DNA from: CAZKZZ01 sp964557375
Lineage (GTDB): Bacteria > Spirochaetota > Spirochaetia > SPDA01 > CAZJBZ01
Direction: 5' to 3'
Length of the DNA stretch: 64,000 nt
NCBI GenBank assembly: GCA_964557375.1
Contig: CAZKZZ010000004.1
Span: forward strand, 1-64,000
Part shown: in pieces, positions 51,591 through 60,571 of the stretch
How the letters are laid out: every line of letters begins with the position of its first letter
How positions within the stretch are numbered: the stretch's first letter is position 1
Translations under genes and position numbers: made by a program
Notes under the pieces: model-generated
Databases searched by the model: none
What the model was told of the DNA's origin: nothing
What the model saw: only the letters and a program-made list of their open reading frames with translations

Positions 51591-52748
51591 ATGTTACACT
51601 TCTATTATGTTTGTACTGAATGCGGGACGAGGTATGAGCTGCTCCCCGAGTACACCCTTTGTCCTCACTGTAGAGAAAATCAAGATGAAGAGATGCCTCT
51701 CCGGGGTATTCTCGAAGTGGGATTTGACGGTGCGCTCGAAGAGGGGTACCGGCTACAAGACCTGATCTGCGTGGAGGAGGAGTTTCTCCCGCCTATTCCC
51801 GTAGGAGATACCCCTCTCTGGGAACCGCACCGGCTCAGGGAGAAATATTCGTTTCCCAGGCTCTATCTCAAAGATGATACGTGCAACCCGACAGGGTCGC
51901 TTAAAGACCGAGCATCCTATTTGGTGGCCGGGTTTGCACGCAAGCACAATATAAAGAACATTGTGGTCGCTTCTACCGGAAACGCTGCCTCATCCATGGC
52001 GGGAATCGGGGCCGCGGCCGGGCTGGATGTGACCCTTTTTATTCCCAAGAGCGCTCCTAAAGGCAAGCTTGCCCAGGCGTATCAGTATGGAGCTGAAGTA
52101 ATTCGAGTCGAGGGAACCTACGATCTCGCCTTCGAACAATCGCTTCAAAGAGCCGGTGAAGGGGGGACGCTCTGCAGGAACACCGCCTACCATCCGCTTA
52201 CGATCGAAGGGAAAAAAAGTGTCGCCCTCGAGCTGTGCGACCAATTGGGAAGTACTCCTGAATATATTTTTGTTCCCACAGGAGACGGGGTCATTTTGAG
52301 CGGTGTGTATAAGGGGTTCTGTGACCTCCATAGACTCGGAATCAGCCCCCAAATGCCTACAGTATACGCGGTCCAGGCGGAGGGAAGCAGTGCTATAACC
52401 CGGGCATGGAAGAGAGGCGGTTTTACCTCGCCCGAGAGTTCCGATACGTTAGCTGACTCCATCTCTGTGGATGTGCCGAAAGGGGGGTATTACGCACTGG
52501 ACAAATTGAACAGATACAACGGCAGATGCATAACAGTATCGGACAAAGAGATACTCGAGGCGCAGCATGAATTGGCGTCCCTTTCCGGTTTGTTCGCCGA
52601 ACCGGCCTCCTCAGCCGCGTTCGCCGGATTCATAAAAGAGCGGGAAAATCTTCCTCACGAAGCGAAAGTAGTCCTGCTTATAACAGGCAACGGGTTAAAA
52701 GATGTGGATGCCGCGTTGCGATTGTTCGAAACGGGCACGAAACAATGA
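51591..52748 (+). CDS. thrC: Threonine synthase with N-terminal zinc ribbon
   Basis: Converts O-phosphohomoserine to threonine with PLP. 385 residues. The PLP-lysine is in TGSLKDRASYL, preceded by LKDDTCNP, and the phosphate loop is ASTGNAASSMAGIG. The first 30 residues hold two cysteine pairs (CTEC, CPHC), a rubredoxin-like zinc ribbon seen in one branch of the ThrC family. Its stop overlaps the next ATG by 4 nt. Threonine phosphate, made from threonine, feeds CobD in the cobamide genes downstream. Confidence 0.88.
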   Translation: MLHFYYVCTECGTRYELLPEYTLCPHCRENQDEEMPLRGILEVGFDGALEEGYRLQDLICVEEEFLPPIPVGDTPLWEPHRLREKYSFPRLYLKDDTCNPTGSLKDRASYLVAGFARKHNIKNIVVASTGNAASSMAGIGAAAGLDVTLFIPKSAPKGKLAQAYQYGAEVIRVEGTYDLAFEQSLQRAGEGGTLCRNTAYHPLTIEGKKSVALELCDQLGSTPEYIFVPTGDGVILSGVYKGFCDLHRLGISPQMPTVYAVQAEGSSAITRAWKRGGFTSPESSDTLADSISVDVPKGGYYALDKLNRYNGRCITVSDKEILEAQHELASLSGLFAEPASSAAFAGFIKERENLPHEAKVVLLITGNGLKDVDAALRLFETGTKQ

Positions 52749-53434
52749 ATGAACTGCTCTGGGGAATACTCATCCTCGTAAACTTTGGTGCAATTCTTCT
52801 TATCTACCGGCTCTACGGCAAAACAGGTCTCTACATCTGGATTCCCATAGCAGCTATTGTTGCCAATATTCAGGTATTGAAGAATGTCGATCTGTTCGGG
52901 TTTACCACTACCCTGGGAAACATTGTCTACGCTTCTTCTTTCCTGGTAACCGATATACTTTGTGAAAATTACGGGAAAGAGGAGGCTAAGCGGGCGGTAT
53001 TTGCCGGATTTTTTGCCCTCATTGTGGCCACAGCTCTCATGAATCTGGCACTGCTGTTTATCCCCGCGCAGTCGGATATTGCACAAGGACCGCTGCAGGC
53101 CATTTTCAGTCTGATGCCCCGGATAGCGGGGGCAAGTTTGGCAGCATACCTCATCTCCCAATTACACGACGTGTGGGCGTTTCATCTCTGGAAGAAAAAG
53201 TTCCCCGCTACCAGCATGCTTTGGCTCCGCAACACGGCAAGTACCTTAGTCAGTCAGCTCATCGACACGGTTGTGTTTACGTTTGCAGCGTTTCTCGGAC
53301 GGTATCCATTTCCGATCGTACTCGAGATCCTCTGGACCACCTATATCATCAAATTGATCGTTGCCCTCCTGGACACCCCTTTTGTCTATGTTGCAAGCTC
53401 GTGGAAGAGAAAGGAGAAGGTAACCGAACGTTAG
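52745..53434 (+). CDS. yhhQ: Queuosine precursor transporter (YhhQ/QPTR family)
   Basis: 229 residues with about six membrane helices. The block ASSFLVTDILCENYGKEEAKRAVFAGF is the hallmark of the VUT/YhhQ family, which imports preQ0 or preQ1, and SQLIDTVVFTFAAFLG near the end is also conserved. It begins in an ATGA overlap with thrC. Confidence 0.88.
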   Translation: MNELLWGILILVNFGAILLIYRLYGKTGLYIWIPIAAIVANIQVLKNVDLFGFTTTLGNIVYASSFLVTDILCENYGKEEAKRAVFAGFFALIVATALMNLALLFIPAQSDIAQGPLQAIFSLMPRIAGASLAAYLISQLHDVWAFHLWKKKFPATSMLWLRNTASTLVSQLIDTVVFTFAAFLGRYPFPIVLEILWTTYIIKLIVALLDTPFVYVASSWKRKEKVTER

Positions 53435-53465
53435 CCGAACCCCGGTTATATTAGTATATTGTAGG

Positions 53466-54359
53466 ATGAATATGGCCGATCATCAGCATCAACATCATCA
53501 CACTGCGGTAAGAAATATCCGGTTTGCCTTTTTTCTCAATATCGTTTTTACAGTGGTAGAGATTGTAGGAGGAATGCTGACCAACAGTTTGGCCATACTC
53601 TCCGATGCTCTCCACGACTTAGGCGATACGATCGCCCTCGGTATCTCCTGGCGCCTGGAACATCTCTCCGAGCGGGGCCGATCTTCCCGGTTCTCTTATG
53701 GATATAAACGGTTCAGCCTGCTCGGAGCAGTTACGAGTTCGCTTATCCTCGTAGCAGGATCGGTTTTTATCGTCACGAGGGCGGTGCCCAGGATCATCCA
53801 TCCGGAAGAAGTGCACGCAGAGGGGATGCTCATTCTTGCGATCATCGGCATTGCAGTAAACGGTGTTGCTGTGTGGCGGCTCCACGGTGGGGAGCGGATC
53901 CACGAGCGGGTAGTCAAACTCCATCTGCTCGAGGATGTGTTCGGATGGGTCGCGGTACTGATAGTAAGTATTATCATCCGCTTTGCCCGTCTTCCGTTTC
54001 TCGACCCCCTTCTCTCATTGGGGATTTCTCTGTTTGTTCTTGTCAAGGTCCTCAACAAACTGATACAAACTGTGAGGATCTTTCTCCAGTCCGTACCAGA
54101 GTCCATTGGAATGGAAAAACTGGAACATACCGTAGCCGGGATTCCTGAAATTATCGGCATCCATGACATGCATATCTGGTCGTTAGACGGAGAATATCAC
54201 GTGGGTACGGTGCATATCGTTGTCGAGCAAGATATTCCCCGGGAGCAGATACCCGGCATTAAACAGAAAGTGCGGGACATTATGACCAATGTCGGGGTCC
54301 AGCACGTTACCATAGAGATCGAACGCGAAGCAGAAGTGTGTGAGTATAAGGAGTGTTAG
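53466..54359 (+). CDS. Cation diffusion facilitator (CDF) metal exporter
   Basis: 297 residues, His-rich start DHQHQHHHT, then six helices. The metal site is in NSLAILSDALHDLGDTIALG (Asp/His), with a second pair near helix 5 (LLEDVFGW). A cytosolic C-terminal domain (about 210-290) contains GIHDMHIWSLDGEYHVGTVHI. Exports Zn or a similar metal. A role with cobalt would suit the cobamide cluster directly downstream but cannot be read from the sequence. Confidence 0.9.
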   Translation: MNMADHQHQHHHTAVRNIRFAFFLNIVFTVVEIVGGMLTNSLAILSDALHDLGDTIALGISWRLEHLSERGRSSRFSYGYKRFSLLGAVTSSLILVAGSVFIVTRAVPRIIHPEEVHAEGMLILAIIGIAVNGVAVWRLHGGERIHERVVKLHLLEDVFGWVAVLIVSIIIRFARLPFLDPLLSLGISLFVLVKVLNKLIQTVRIFLQSVPESIGMEKLEHTVAGIPEIIGIHDMHIWSLDGEYHVGTVHIVVEQDIPREQIPGIKQKVRDIMTNVGVQHVTIEIEREAEVCEYKEC

Positions 54360-54365
54360 CCGGGT

Positions 54366-54848
54366 ATGCGTGTATTGATTACCGGTGGAGTAAAATCGGG
54401 AAAGAGCAGTTATGCACTCTCCCTTGCCGATCAGAACTTTGAGCATTGTACCTATGTGGCCACAGCAATTCCGTTTGACGATGAGATGAAGCAGCGGATC
54501 GCAGTCCATCGCAGGGAACGGGGGGACAAGTACCGGACTATAGAAGAGCCGGTGGCGATTCATACTGTGGTAGGCGAAGATACGATTGTCGATGATATTA
54601 CTGTCTGGATGAACAATCTCTTTTATAAAGGAATGGAAGAGCGTTGGAAAGAGATACTCGAACAGTTCATTACCAACTTGCCGAAGCGGGTAATCGTCAT
54701 AACCAACGAGACCGGGCTCGGAAATATCCCCCCGGACCGAACGACACGGACCTACAACCGGTACCTCGGTGAGGCAAATATAATGCTCGCGGATGCGATG
54801 GATACGGTGTATTTCATGGTAGCCGGCATCCCCCTCAAGGTGAAATAG
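54366..54848 (+). CDS. cobU: Adenosylcobinamide kinase / guanylyltransferase
   Basis: 160 residues. P-loop GGVKSGKSSYAL at 7-18, then CTYVATAIPFDDEMKQRIAVHRRERG, the family signature, and the C-terminal TNETGLGNIPPDRTTRTYNR. It activates AdoCbi-P to AdoCbi-GDP. It is encoded beside cbiR, whose product is AdoCbi-P, so the two steps follow one another. The protein is slightly shorter than enterobacterial CobU but all motifs are there. Confidence 0.92.
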   Translation: MRVLITGGVKSGKSSYALSLADQNFEHCTYVATAIPFDDEMKQRIAVHRRERGDKYRTIEEPVAIHTVVGEDTIVDDITVWMNNLFYKGMEERWKEILEQFITNLPKRVIVITNETGLGNIPPDRTTRTYNRYLGEANIMLADAMDTVYFMVAGIPLKVK

Positions 54849-54855
54849 GGCGGAT

Positions 54856-55527
54856 ATGGTCATTTCCACCCCTTCCTATATTTTTCCCGGGACGTACTTA
54901 GAGAATATTCGTTATATTCACACCATGCCCGACATTAATTCGGTGGAACTGCTTTTCTTTATCTTTGATGAGGAAACGAAACTTCTCTATGAACGGGAGC
55001 GCAGAGATATCGAAGGGTTTTATCCGCACCTCCGGTTTACCGTCCATATGCCGGACGAACTCCTTCCCGAACACGAAGCGCTCATCGAATTGAGTGCTCC
55101 GATTGCCACCCACTATATACTCCATCCTCCGGCGGAAGATACGGACCGGTTCCTTCATCTCGTAACCGCGTGGCGGAAAACATATGGGGAGATGTTTCTC
55201 CTCGAGAACCTCATCGAGCGGGATTTTGAAGGCGTACTCCATAAACTGGGCCCTATGGGGGTCTGCTGTGATACCGGGCATCTTCTTATTCGGGGCCGCT
55301 CGCCGGCGTGGTTCTGTGAAACGTACGGGGAAAGCGTTCGAGAAGTCCATCTTCACGGAACTGCGGAGGGGTGGGACCACAAACCGTTTGACGATGAGGC
55401 GATTTGGTTCCGGGATCTGGTCCCTTTTCTCAAATCATTTTCAGGAGTAGTTAACCTGGAACTGTTTGCAGTCGATGATGTAAACAAACTGCTCGAAGTA
55501 ATGAAAACAGTCGGGATAATCCAATGA
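54856..55527 (+). CDS. cbiR: Cobamide-remodelling hydrolase CbiR-like (AP endonuclease 2 fold)
   Basis: 223 residues of the xylose-isomerase-like TIM-barrel family: PSYIFPGTYLENI, a VELLFFIF strand, HMPDELLPEHE, LLENLIERDFEGV, CCDTGHLLI and VREVHLHGTAEG carry the His/Glu/Asp residues that would bind metal. Proteins of this family described from Akkermansia remove the lower ligand of cobamides to give AdoCbi-P and alpha-ribazole. Position between cobU and cobS is the main support. Other barrel isomerase functions are possible if this assignment fails. Confidence 0.7.
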   Translation: MVISTPSYIFPGTYLENIRYIHTMPDINSVELLFFIFDEETKLLYERERRDIEGFYPHLRFTVHMPDELLPEHEALIELSAPIATHYILHPPAEDTDRFLHLVTAWRKTYGEMFLLENLIERDFEGVLHKLGPMGVCCDTGHLLIRGRSPAWFCETYGESVREVHLHGTAEGWDHKPFDDEAIWFRDLVPFLKSFSGVVNLELFAVDDVNKLLEVMKTVGIIQ

Positions 55528-55543
55528 GGAGGAGGTACATCCA

Positions 55544-56362
55544 GTGGCCCGTTTCGGAAAAAAGTTTCTCTCCACATTTTCTCTTGTCAGCAGGGTTCCG
55601 GCAGGTAAAGATCTGCAGCCGGATTTCACCTGGACCGGCTTTTATCTTCCGATAGTCGGATTAATCGCTTCCGCCCTCTGTCTCGGAATCTATGCGCTTC
55701 TGATACCTTGGCTACAGGAACCGTTTTTCATCCTATTTGTCATTATTGCCGTCCAGTACCTGCTGTTCAACCTGTTTCATTTTGATGGTCTGCTCGATAC
55801 CGCCGATGCGTTAGCCGTGCATGCGGAAAAAGAGCGGCGGCTCACCATCCTGAAGGATGTTGCTGTGGGTGCATTCGGCCTTTTTTTCGGTGTACTCTAC
55901 CTTGCCTTAAAGCTCTATGTTTTTTACCGGGTGATGGTGTTTCTCCACATTTTTTCTCTTCCCACAGGCGGGGCCGCCGCGGTGGCGTTGTTGTTTTTTT
56001 CCTACCCCCTTTCGGGGCGGATTGCTGCAGCGCTGGTACCGCTTAGCCTCTCCCCTGCAAAAAAAGAGGGGCTCGGGGCGCTGCTTACCGGGTACACACC
56101 GGCTAAGGTGGTTACAGGAACCGTTCTTGCTGTAGGGATTGTCATTCTTCCCCTCATCCTCTTTATACATGAGCTCGAAGGCACCCCAGGACCGCTTTTC
56201 GCTCTGGTTTTCTGCGGCGGGATTGCTGCTTTTATAGGAACGACCCTCCTTTATAACAAAAAAATAGGCGGGTTTACCGGAGACACCCTCGGGTTTGCCG
56301 TTGAAACAGGGGAACTGCTGCATATGGTCATTTTCTATCTCGTTCTCGTTTTCGCAGCGTGA
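55544..56362 (+). CDS. cobS: Adenosylcobinamide-GDP ribazoletransferase
   Basis: 272 residues, about seven helices. Joins AdoCbi-GDP with alpha-ribazole (phosphate) to complete the cobamide. Family marks are DGLLDTADAL near residue 85, FDGLLDT preceded by NLFHF, and the later GFTGDTLGFAVETGELLHMV, in which Asp is conserved. The start is GTG 55544, with GAGGAGG 11 nt upstream. An 85-nt gap with the inverted-repeat arm follows before cobD. Confidence 0.93.
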   Translation: MARFGKKFLSTFSLVSRVPAGKDLQPDFTWTGFYLPIVGLIASALCLGIYALLIPWLQEPFFILFVIIAVQYLLFNLFHFDGLLDTADALAVHAEKERRLTILKDVAVGAFGLFFGVLYLALKLYVFYRVMVFLHIFSLPTGGAAAVALLFFSYPLSGRIAAALVPLSLSPAKKEGLGALLTGYTPAKVVTGTVLAVGIVILPLILFIHELEGTPGPLFALVFCGGIAAFIGTTLLYNKKIGGFTGDTLGFAVETGELLHMVIFYLVLVFAA

Positions 56363-56384
56363 TAAGAACAAAACTTGACTGTTC

Positions 56385-56407
56385 TATCCCCACGATTCGC
56401 ACCACTA
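56385..56407 (+). repeat. Solo copy of the inverted-repeat arm
   Basis: 23 bp identical, in the orientation of the right arm, to the reverse complement of 336-358 (core CCCACGATTCGCACCAC). It lies between cobS and cobD with no partner arm nearby. See 336-410. Confidence 0.85.
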
Positions 56408-56447
56408 CCCTTGATTCACACCGCCTCTCAATTGTACTCTCACCTCC

Positions 56448-57623
56448 ATGGAAAAGAATGTATTGCATGAACCGGTCCACGGAGGAAATATCCGAGAAAT
56501 ATCCTGGAAATCAGGAATTCCTGAGGAAAATCTGGTCGATTTCAGCGCCAATATCAATCCTATCGGACCCCCTTCGTGGTTGAAAGAAACCCTTTTAGAG
56601 GAACTTCCTCATCTTACCCATTATCCTGACCGTTGTGTAACAGCCTTAATCAAAGCGATTTCAGAATCATACGGTCTTCCTGCACAAAAGATCGTTGCAG
56701 GCAACGGTACAACCGAACTGTTTTTCACCCTGCCGAGGGCCGCAAAATATAGGAGGCTGATCGTACCGGTCCCGTCATACGGGGATTACTCTTATGCAAA
56801 TCGTATTGCAGGCATTGATGTTGTTGAGCATTACTTGTTAGAAGAAAACGGGTTTCTTCCCAATTTTCATGCGATCGAGAAAGACATTATGAAAAGCGGC
56901 CCTGAAACCGCCTTGATTCTCGCTCTACCAAACAATCCTACCGGGCTTTTATTCGACCGGGAACAGTTCCTTCGGCTGGTACGTTCGTATCCGGATGTTC
57001 TTTTTTGTGTGGATGAAGCTTTTGCCGATTTTCTTCCGCCGGGCCTTTCTCTTCTCAGTGAGAATGCGGAGAATCTTCTCATTTTCCGTTCTTTTACCAA
57101 ATTTTTTGCTATTCCCGGTTTGCGGTTGGGGTGGCTCTCCTGCAGCGCACCGCTGGCGGGGAACATTCGTCGTAAGCTCCCGACCTGGTCGGTAAACGCG
57201 CTCGCAGAGGCGGTCGGAATCAAAGCGTGCAGAGACCGTGAATATGCGCAGCGTACTATCGGCTATGTGGAGAATGCCCGGGAAGAGCTTTTAGACGCAC
57301 TTAAAGAGGTCGAAGGATTGTATGTCTATCCCGGAGAGGCAAATTTCCTCTTTGCCCGCATCGGAGAGCGCGAAGGCCGGCAGCGTACTGCGACCGGACT
57401 CCACCGGCATCTATTGAAGAAGGGGATAATTATTCGGCTCTGCAAGAGTTATCCCGGGCTCGATGACCGGTTTTTTCGAATCGCTGTTCGAACGAGTGAT
57501 GAGAACAAACGGCTTGTCGACGGGATGCGCTCGTTTTTTCTAAGCGTCGGGGCCGACGCCGACCCCGACGCCGATCACGTAAAAGGGAGCCCCGCAAACG
57601 AGGCCTCAGATGCTCCCTCTTGA
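56448..57623 (+). CDS. cobD: L-threonine-O-3-phosphate decarboxylase
   Basis: Makes (R)-1-amino-2-propanol phosphate for the nucleotide loop. 391 residues. HGGNIRE at the start and DFSANINPIGPP are family signatures; NPTG, the PLP-Lys in SFTKFFAIPGLRLGW and the R of FRIAVRT are present. The C-terminal ~25 residues are Asp/Ala-rich and encoded by a GC-rich repeat (GGCCGACGCCGACCCCGACG). ATG 56448 has no clear SD; TTG 56463 with GGAAAAG is an alternative. It overlaps cbiB by 14 nt. Confidence 0.9.
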   Translation: MEKNVLHEPVHGGNIREISWKSGIPEENLVDFSANINPIGPPSWLKETLLEELPHLTHYPDRCVTALIKAISESYGLPAQKIVAGNGTTELFFTLPRAAKYRRLIVPVPSYGDYSYANRIAGIDVVEHYLLEENGFLPNFHAIEKDIMKSGPETALILALPNNPTGLLFDREQFLRLVRSYPDVLFCVDEAFADFLPPGLSLLSENAENLLIFRSFTKFFAIPGLRLGWLSCSAPLAGNIRRKLPTWSVNALAEAVGIKACRDREYAQRTIGYVENAREELLDALKEVEGLYVYPGEANFLFARIGEREGRQRTATGLHRHLLKKGIIIRLCKSYPGLDDRFFRIAVRTSDENKRLVDGMRSFFLSVGADADPDADHVKGSPANEASDAPS

Positions 57624-58581
57624 GCTTCAGATCGTCGCAGCTCTTCTTCTCGACGCGGTCATCGGTGACCCCCAATGGTTTCCCCACCCGGTGCGGATAA
57701 TCGGATCGTTTGCCTCACTGAACGAGCGGGTCTGGCGGCGGGTAGCAGGTGATACGAAAACTGCCGGATGCATCACCTGGCTGATAACGGCAGCTGTTAC
57801 CGGTGTTGCCGCATGGGCACTGCTTCTTATCTGCGGAATCATCCATCCCATACTCCATTCTATCTGTTCCATCGTCATTCTCTATTTTACGATTGCGGTA
57901 AAAGACTTGATCTACCACGGAAAAGAGGTGCGGAAAGCTCTCCTCTTAGGCGATATCGAACAAGCACGGAAGCGGGTGGGGTTCCTCGTAAGCAGAGAAA
58001 CCGAGCATTTAGGGGAGGCGGAGATAGCACGATCCACAGTGGAAAGTCTTGCCGAGAACAGCTCGGACGGTATCGTCGCTCCTGTTTTTTTTGCGCTGCT
58101 CGGAGGTCCGGTTTTGGCACTTCTCTATAAAACAGTCAGTACGCTCGACTCCATGTTCGGATATAAAAACCGGCGGTACAGAAGCTTCGGCTGGTTTTCA
58201 GCGAAAGCGGATGATGTGTTTAACTACATACCTGCCCGGATTACAGCTTTGTTTGCTGCTTTTACCGCTCCTGTTTTCGGCCGGAGGACCGGTGATGCTT
58301 TTTCAGTCGTCGCTAGAGACGGGAGAAAAAACCCGAGCCCTAACGCGGGTATGAGTGAGGCCGCATTCGCGGGAGTGCTCGGGGTCCAGCTCGGGGGAAG
58401 AAGCCGATACTTCGGGAAAATCGTAGAGAAACCGGTAATCGGTGAGCCGGTGAACCCGCTTACAGCCTCCACAATAGGAGAGGCGATACGGCTTATCATG
58501 TTTCTCACTGGACTTTTTGTTATAGCGGGTATCGCGGTGAGAATGCTGCTCTTTTTCTTCCTATTCCTGATAATCTTTTAG
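57610..58581 (+). CDS. cbiB: Adenosylcobinamide-phosphate synthase
   Basis: Attaches aminopropanol phosphate to adenosylcobyric acid. 323 residues; LLDAVIGDPQWFPHPVRIIG near the start is the family signature. Then comes the conserved ARSTVESLAENSSDGIVAPVFF, YKNRRYRSFGWFSAKADDVFNYIPARI and RDGRKNPSPNAGMSEAAFAGVLG, each cited only in part. About six helices. Its 3' end overlaps the 3' end of the minus-strand permease gene by 21 nt. Confidence 0.93.
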   Translation: MLPLELQIVAALLLDAVIGDPQWFPHPVRIIGSFASLNERVWRRVAGDTKTAGCITWLITAAVTGVAAWALLLICGIIHPILHSICSIVILYFTIAVKDLIYHGKEVRKALLLGDIEQARKRVGFLVSRETEHLGEAEIARSTVESLAENSSDGIVAPVFFALLGGPVLALLYKTVSTLDSMFGYKNRRYRSFGWFSAKADDVFNYIPARITALFAAFTAPVFGRRTGDAFSVVARDGRKNPSPNAGMSEAAFAGVLGVQLGGRSRYFGKIVEKPVIGEPVNPLTASTIGEAIRLIMFLTGLFVIAGIAVRMLLFFFLFLIIF

Positions 58582-60567
58582 CGGTGTCGTGCTCAAAGGA
58601 TTTTTGAACCGCAGAAAGAGAAAACCGATCAATACCATATTGATCGTAGAGGCTGCTGCAAAGAGGTTCCATTTCGGCTCTCCGGAGGCAATGCTCCCCA
58701 CGAGAGAGAACAGCTTGATGCTGATGGTGTATTTGGCATCATCATTTAAAAACAGAAGCGGGGCCATAAACCCGTTCCATCCTCCTAAGAAAGCGACAAT
58801 AACCGCTGTCGTAATTACCGGAAACGAAACAGGAAAGAGGATCTTGAAAGTGTATTGAAGCGGGCCGGCCCCTTCGAGTGAGGCGTAATCCCGAAACGAG
58901 GACGGAATAGAGTCGAGATACGCTTTCATCGTAAACAGAGAAAAGGGTATCGCATGGAATATATATATCATCACAAGCGGCACGAAAGAGTTGATCAATC
59001 CGATTTTAAGGAAGAGAGAATAGAGCGGTATGAGCGTGTGCATCCCCCCGGCTATTCCTAACAGCTGGACCGCGAAGAGTACGCTCTTTCCGGTGCTCGG
59101 TTTATCGAGGGAGAGCACCGCGGCCGCGGGAAATGAAACTAGGGGGATGAGAATCCCGGTGAATCCGGCAACGATAAACGTGTTGAGAAAATAGGTAAAG
59201 ATCCGCTCGTCCTTCACGATGGCGATGAAACTGGAGACGGAGAAATAGGGAGGGATAAGGGAGTCTACATAGGTCGTGCTGACTCCGGAGAGGCTCATCC
59301 ACACCAGCATAAAGAGAACCAGAAAGGAAGAAAGGACCATTGCTATAACCAGAAGGTCCGTCACTATGTTCCACAGCGGGACCTTGGTCCGGTAGGTCTT
59401 GAACCGAGGGGCTCTGGAAAAAACCTTTGCACCACGCTGCATCGTTTTTTCCCGGAGGAAAAAAAGTGCAATCAATGCGGTTATCACCCCGGGATGAAGG
59501 GCCGCTAAGAAGCTTTTGGTAAAGAGCAGCACTGCAAAATGGATGATCTCAGCGGCAAGTACCGCCGGATACAATTTTTTATACCGGAGGGTGACGAGAT
59601 AGCAGCCCGCCCACACCAGCCCCCAGGGCATGAAAAAAAGCGGCTGAGTGAGGGCGGCAAACAGGATGATCCTCGTGTCGGTTGTCTTCTCCTTACGCCG
59701 TACTAACAGCCAGAAAACCATAATGATCGCCACAATTGCAGTCATTACCATAGCGTAGCTCGACGTAAGCCCCAGGTCATCGGTCTCCGAAAACAGCTCA
59801 TAAATGAGTACTCCAAGAGTGGTGGTCGCTCCGATGATATGGTGCTCCGTGATGCCCGAGACGAGAGGCGGACCTCCCGAGGTCATCAAGAACACAACCG
59901 TAAACTCTTTGAGTGCCTTTATGAAGTTGAGCAACCCCATCACCAATAGAGAATGCCACATCCCCGGAAGGTAGATGCTGAAAGCGAGATCGACCGGTTT
60001 TGCCCCTTCGATATGGGCCGCATCGGTTACCGATTTCGGGGTCTTCCGAAGGGCCCCGTACAGTACGAATGTTGTAAGCGGGACCATCATCCAGAGGCTT
60101 ACCACCAGTACGGAGATAAAGCTCGCAACCGGCTGCATCATGAGATTGATGGAAATACCGAAAAACCGGGTCAAGAGCGAAGTCCCTCCATTTCCGTGAA
60201 TAATGGCCCGCCACAGCGGTACGGCGATGTAGACCGGGATACCCCAGGGGATGAGTAGAACAGCGTAGAACACCGAGGAGAGCCGTTTGAACCTCGTGGC
60301 CATGGCCACTGCAAAGATGAATCCTAAAAAGATGCTTAAAAAACTGTTTAAGACTGCCCAGAGGATTGTTATTGAGAGGCTGTACGAAAACCCCTTATCG
60401 GAGAAGAGAAACAGGTAGTTGTCTACCCCTGCGAACTCTTTCGCACCGTACGCGTCGTGGAAAAAAGAGGTAACAAAGGCGTCTGCGAAAGGGGCAATTC
60501 CAATAAATAGGGATATAAAAATAAGCGGCAGGAGCCCTAAGAGGGTCCTGCCGGTTGATTGCCGCAT
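58561..60567 (-). CDS. ABC sugar permease with MalF-like and MalG-like halves fused
   Basis: 668 residues. The first half (~1-295) is MalF-like: six helices and the EAA loop HIEGAKPVDLAFSIYLPGM. A middle segment (~296-370) has three or four more hydrophobic stretches. The second half (~395-668) is MalG-like, with the EAA loop SLEGAGPLQYTFKILFPV. Both halves are normally separate subunits. The family moves oligosaccharides or other small solutes. No ATPase gene is present nearby, so it would need a shared one. It is the last gene of the operon behind the lipoprotein (4-nt gap). Confidence 0.88.
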   Translation of the reverse strand: MRQSTGRTLLGLLPLIFISLFIGIAPFADAFVTSFFHDAYGAKEFAGVDNYLFLFSDKGFSYSLSITILWAVLNSFLSIFLGFIFAVAMATRFKRLSSVFYAVLLIPWGIPVYIAVPLWRAIIHGNGGTSLLTRFFGISINLMMQPVASFISVLVVSLWMMVPLTTFVLYGALRKTPKSVTDAAHIEGAKPVDLAFSIYLPGMWHSLLVMGLLNFIKALKEFTVVFLMTSGGPPLVSGITEHHIIGATTTLGVLIYELFSETDDLGLTSSYAMVMTAIVAIIMVFWLLVRRKEKTTDTRIILFAALTQPLFFMPWGLVWAGCYLVTLRYKKLYPAVLAAEIIHFAVLLFTKSFLAALHPGVITALIALFFLREKTMQRGAKVFSRAPRFKTYRTKVPLWNIVTDLLVIAMVLSSFLVLFMLVWMSLSGVSTTYVDSLIPPYFSVSSFIAIVKDERIFTYFLNTFIVAGFTGILIPLVSFPAAAVLSLDKPSTGKSVLFAVQLLGIAGGMHTLIPLYSLFLKIGLINSFVPLVMIYIFHAIPFSLFTMKAYLDSIPSSFRDYASLEGAGPLQYTFKILFPVSFPVITTAVIVAFLGGWNGFMAPLLFLNDDAKYTISIKLFSLVGSIASGEPKWNLFAAASTINMVLIGFLFLRFKNPLSTTPLKDYQE

Positions 60568-60571
60568 AGAA

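Noticed and set aside
53435..53465. A cobalamin riboswitch ahead of the cobamide genes
   Set aside because: Only 31 nt separate the genes and no B12-box-like sequence is visible; none was found in the other short gaps of the cluster.
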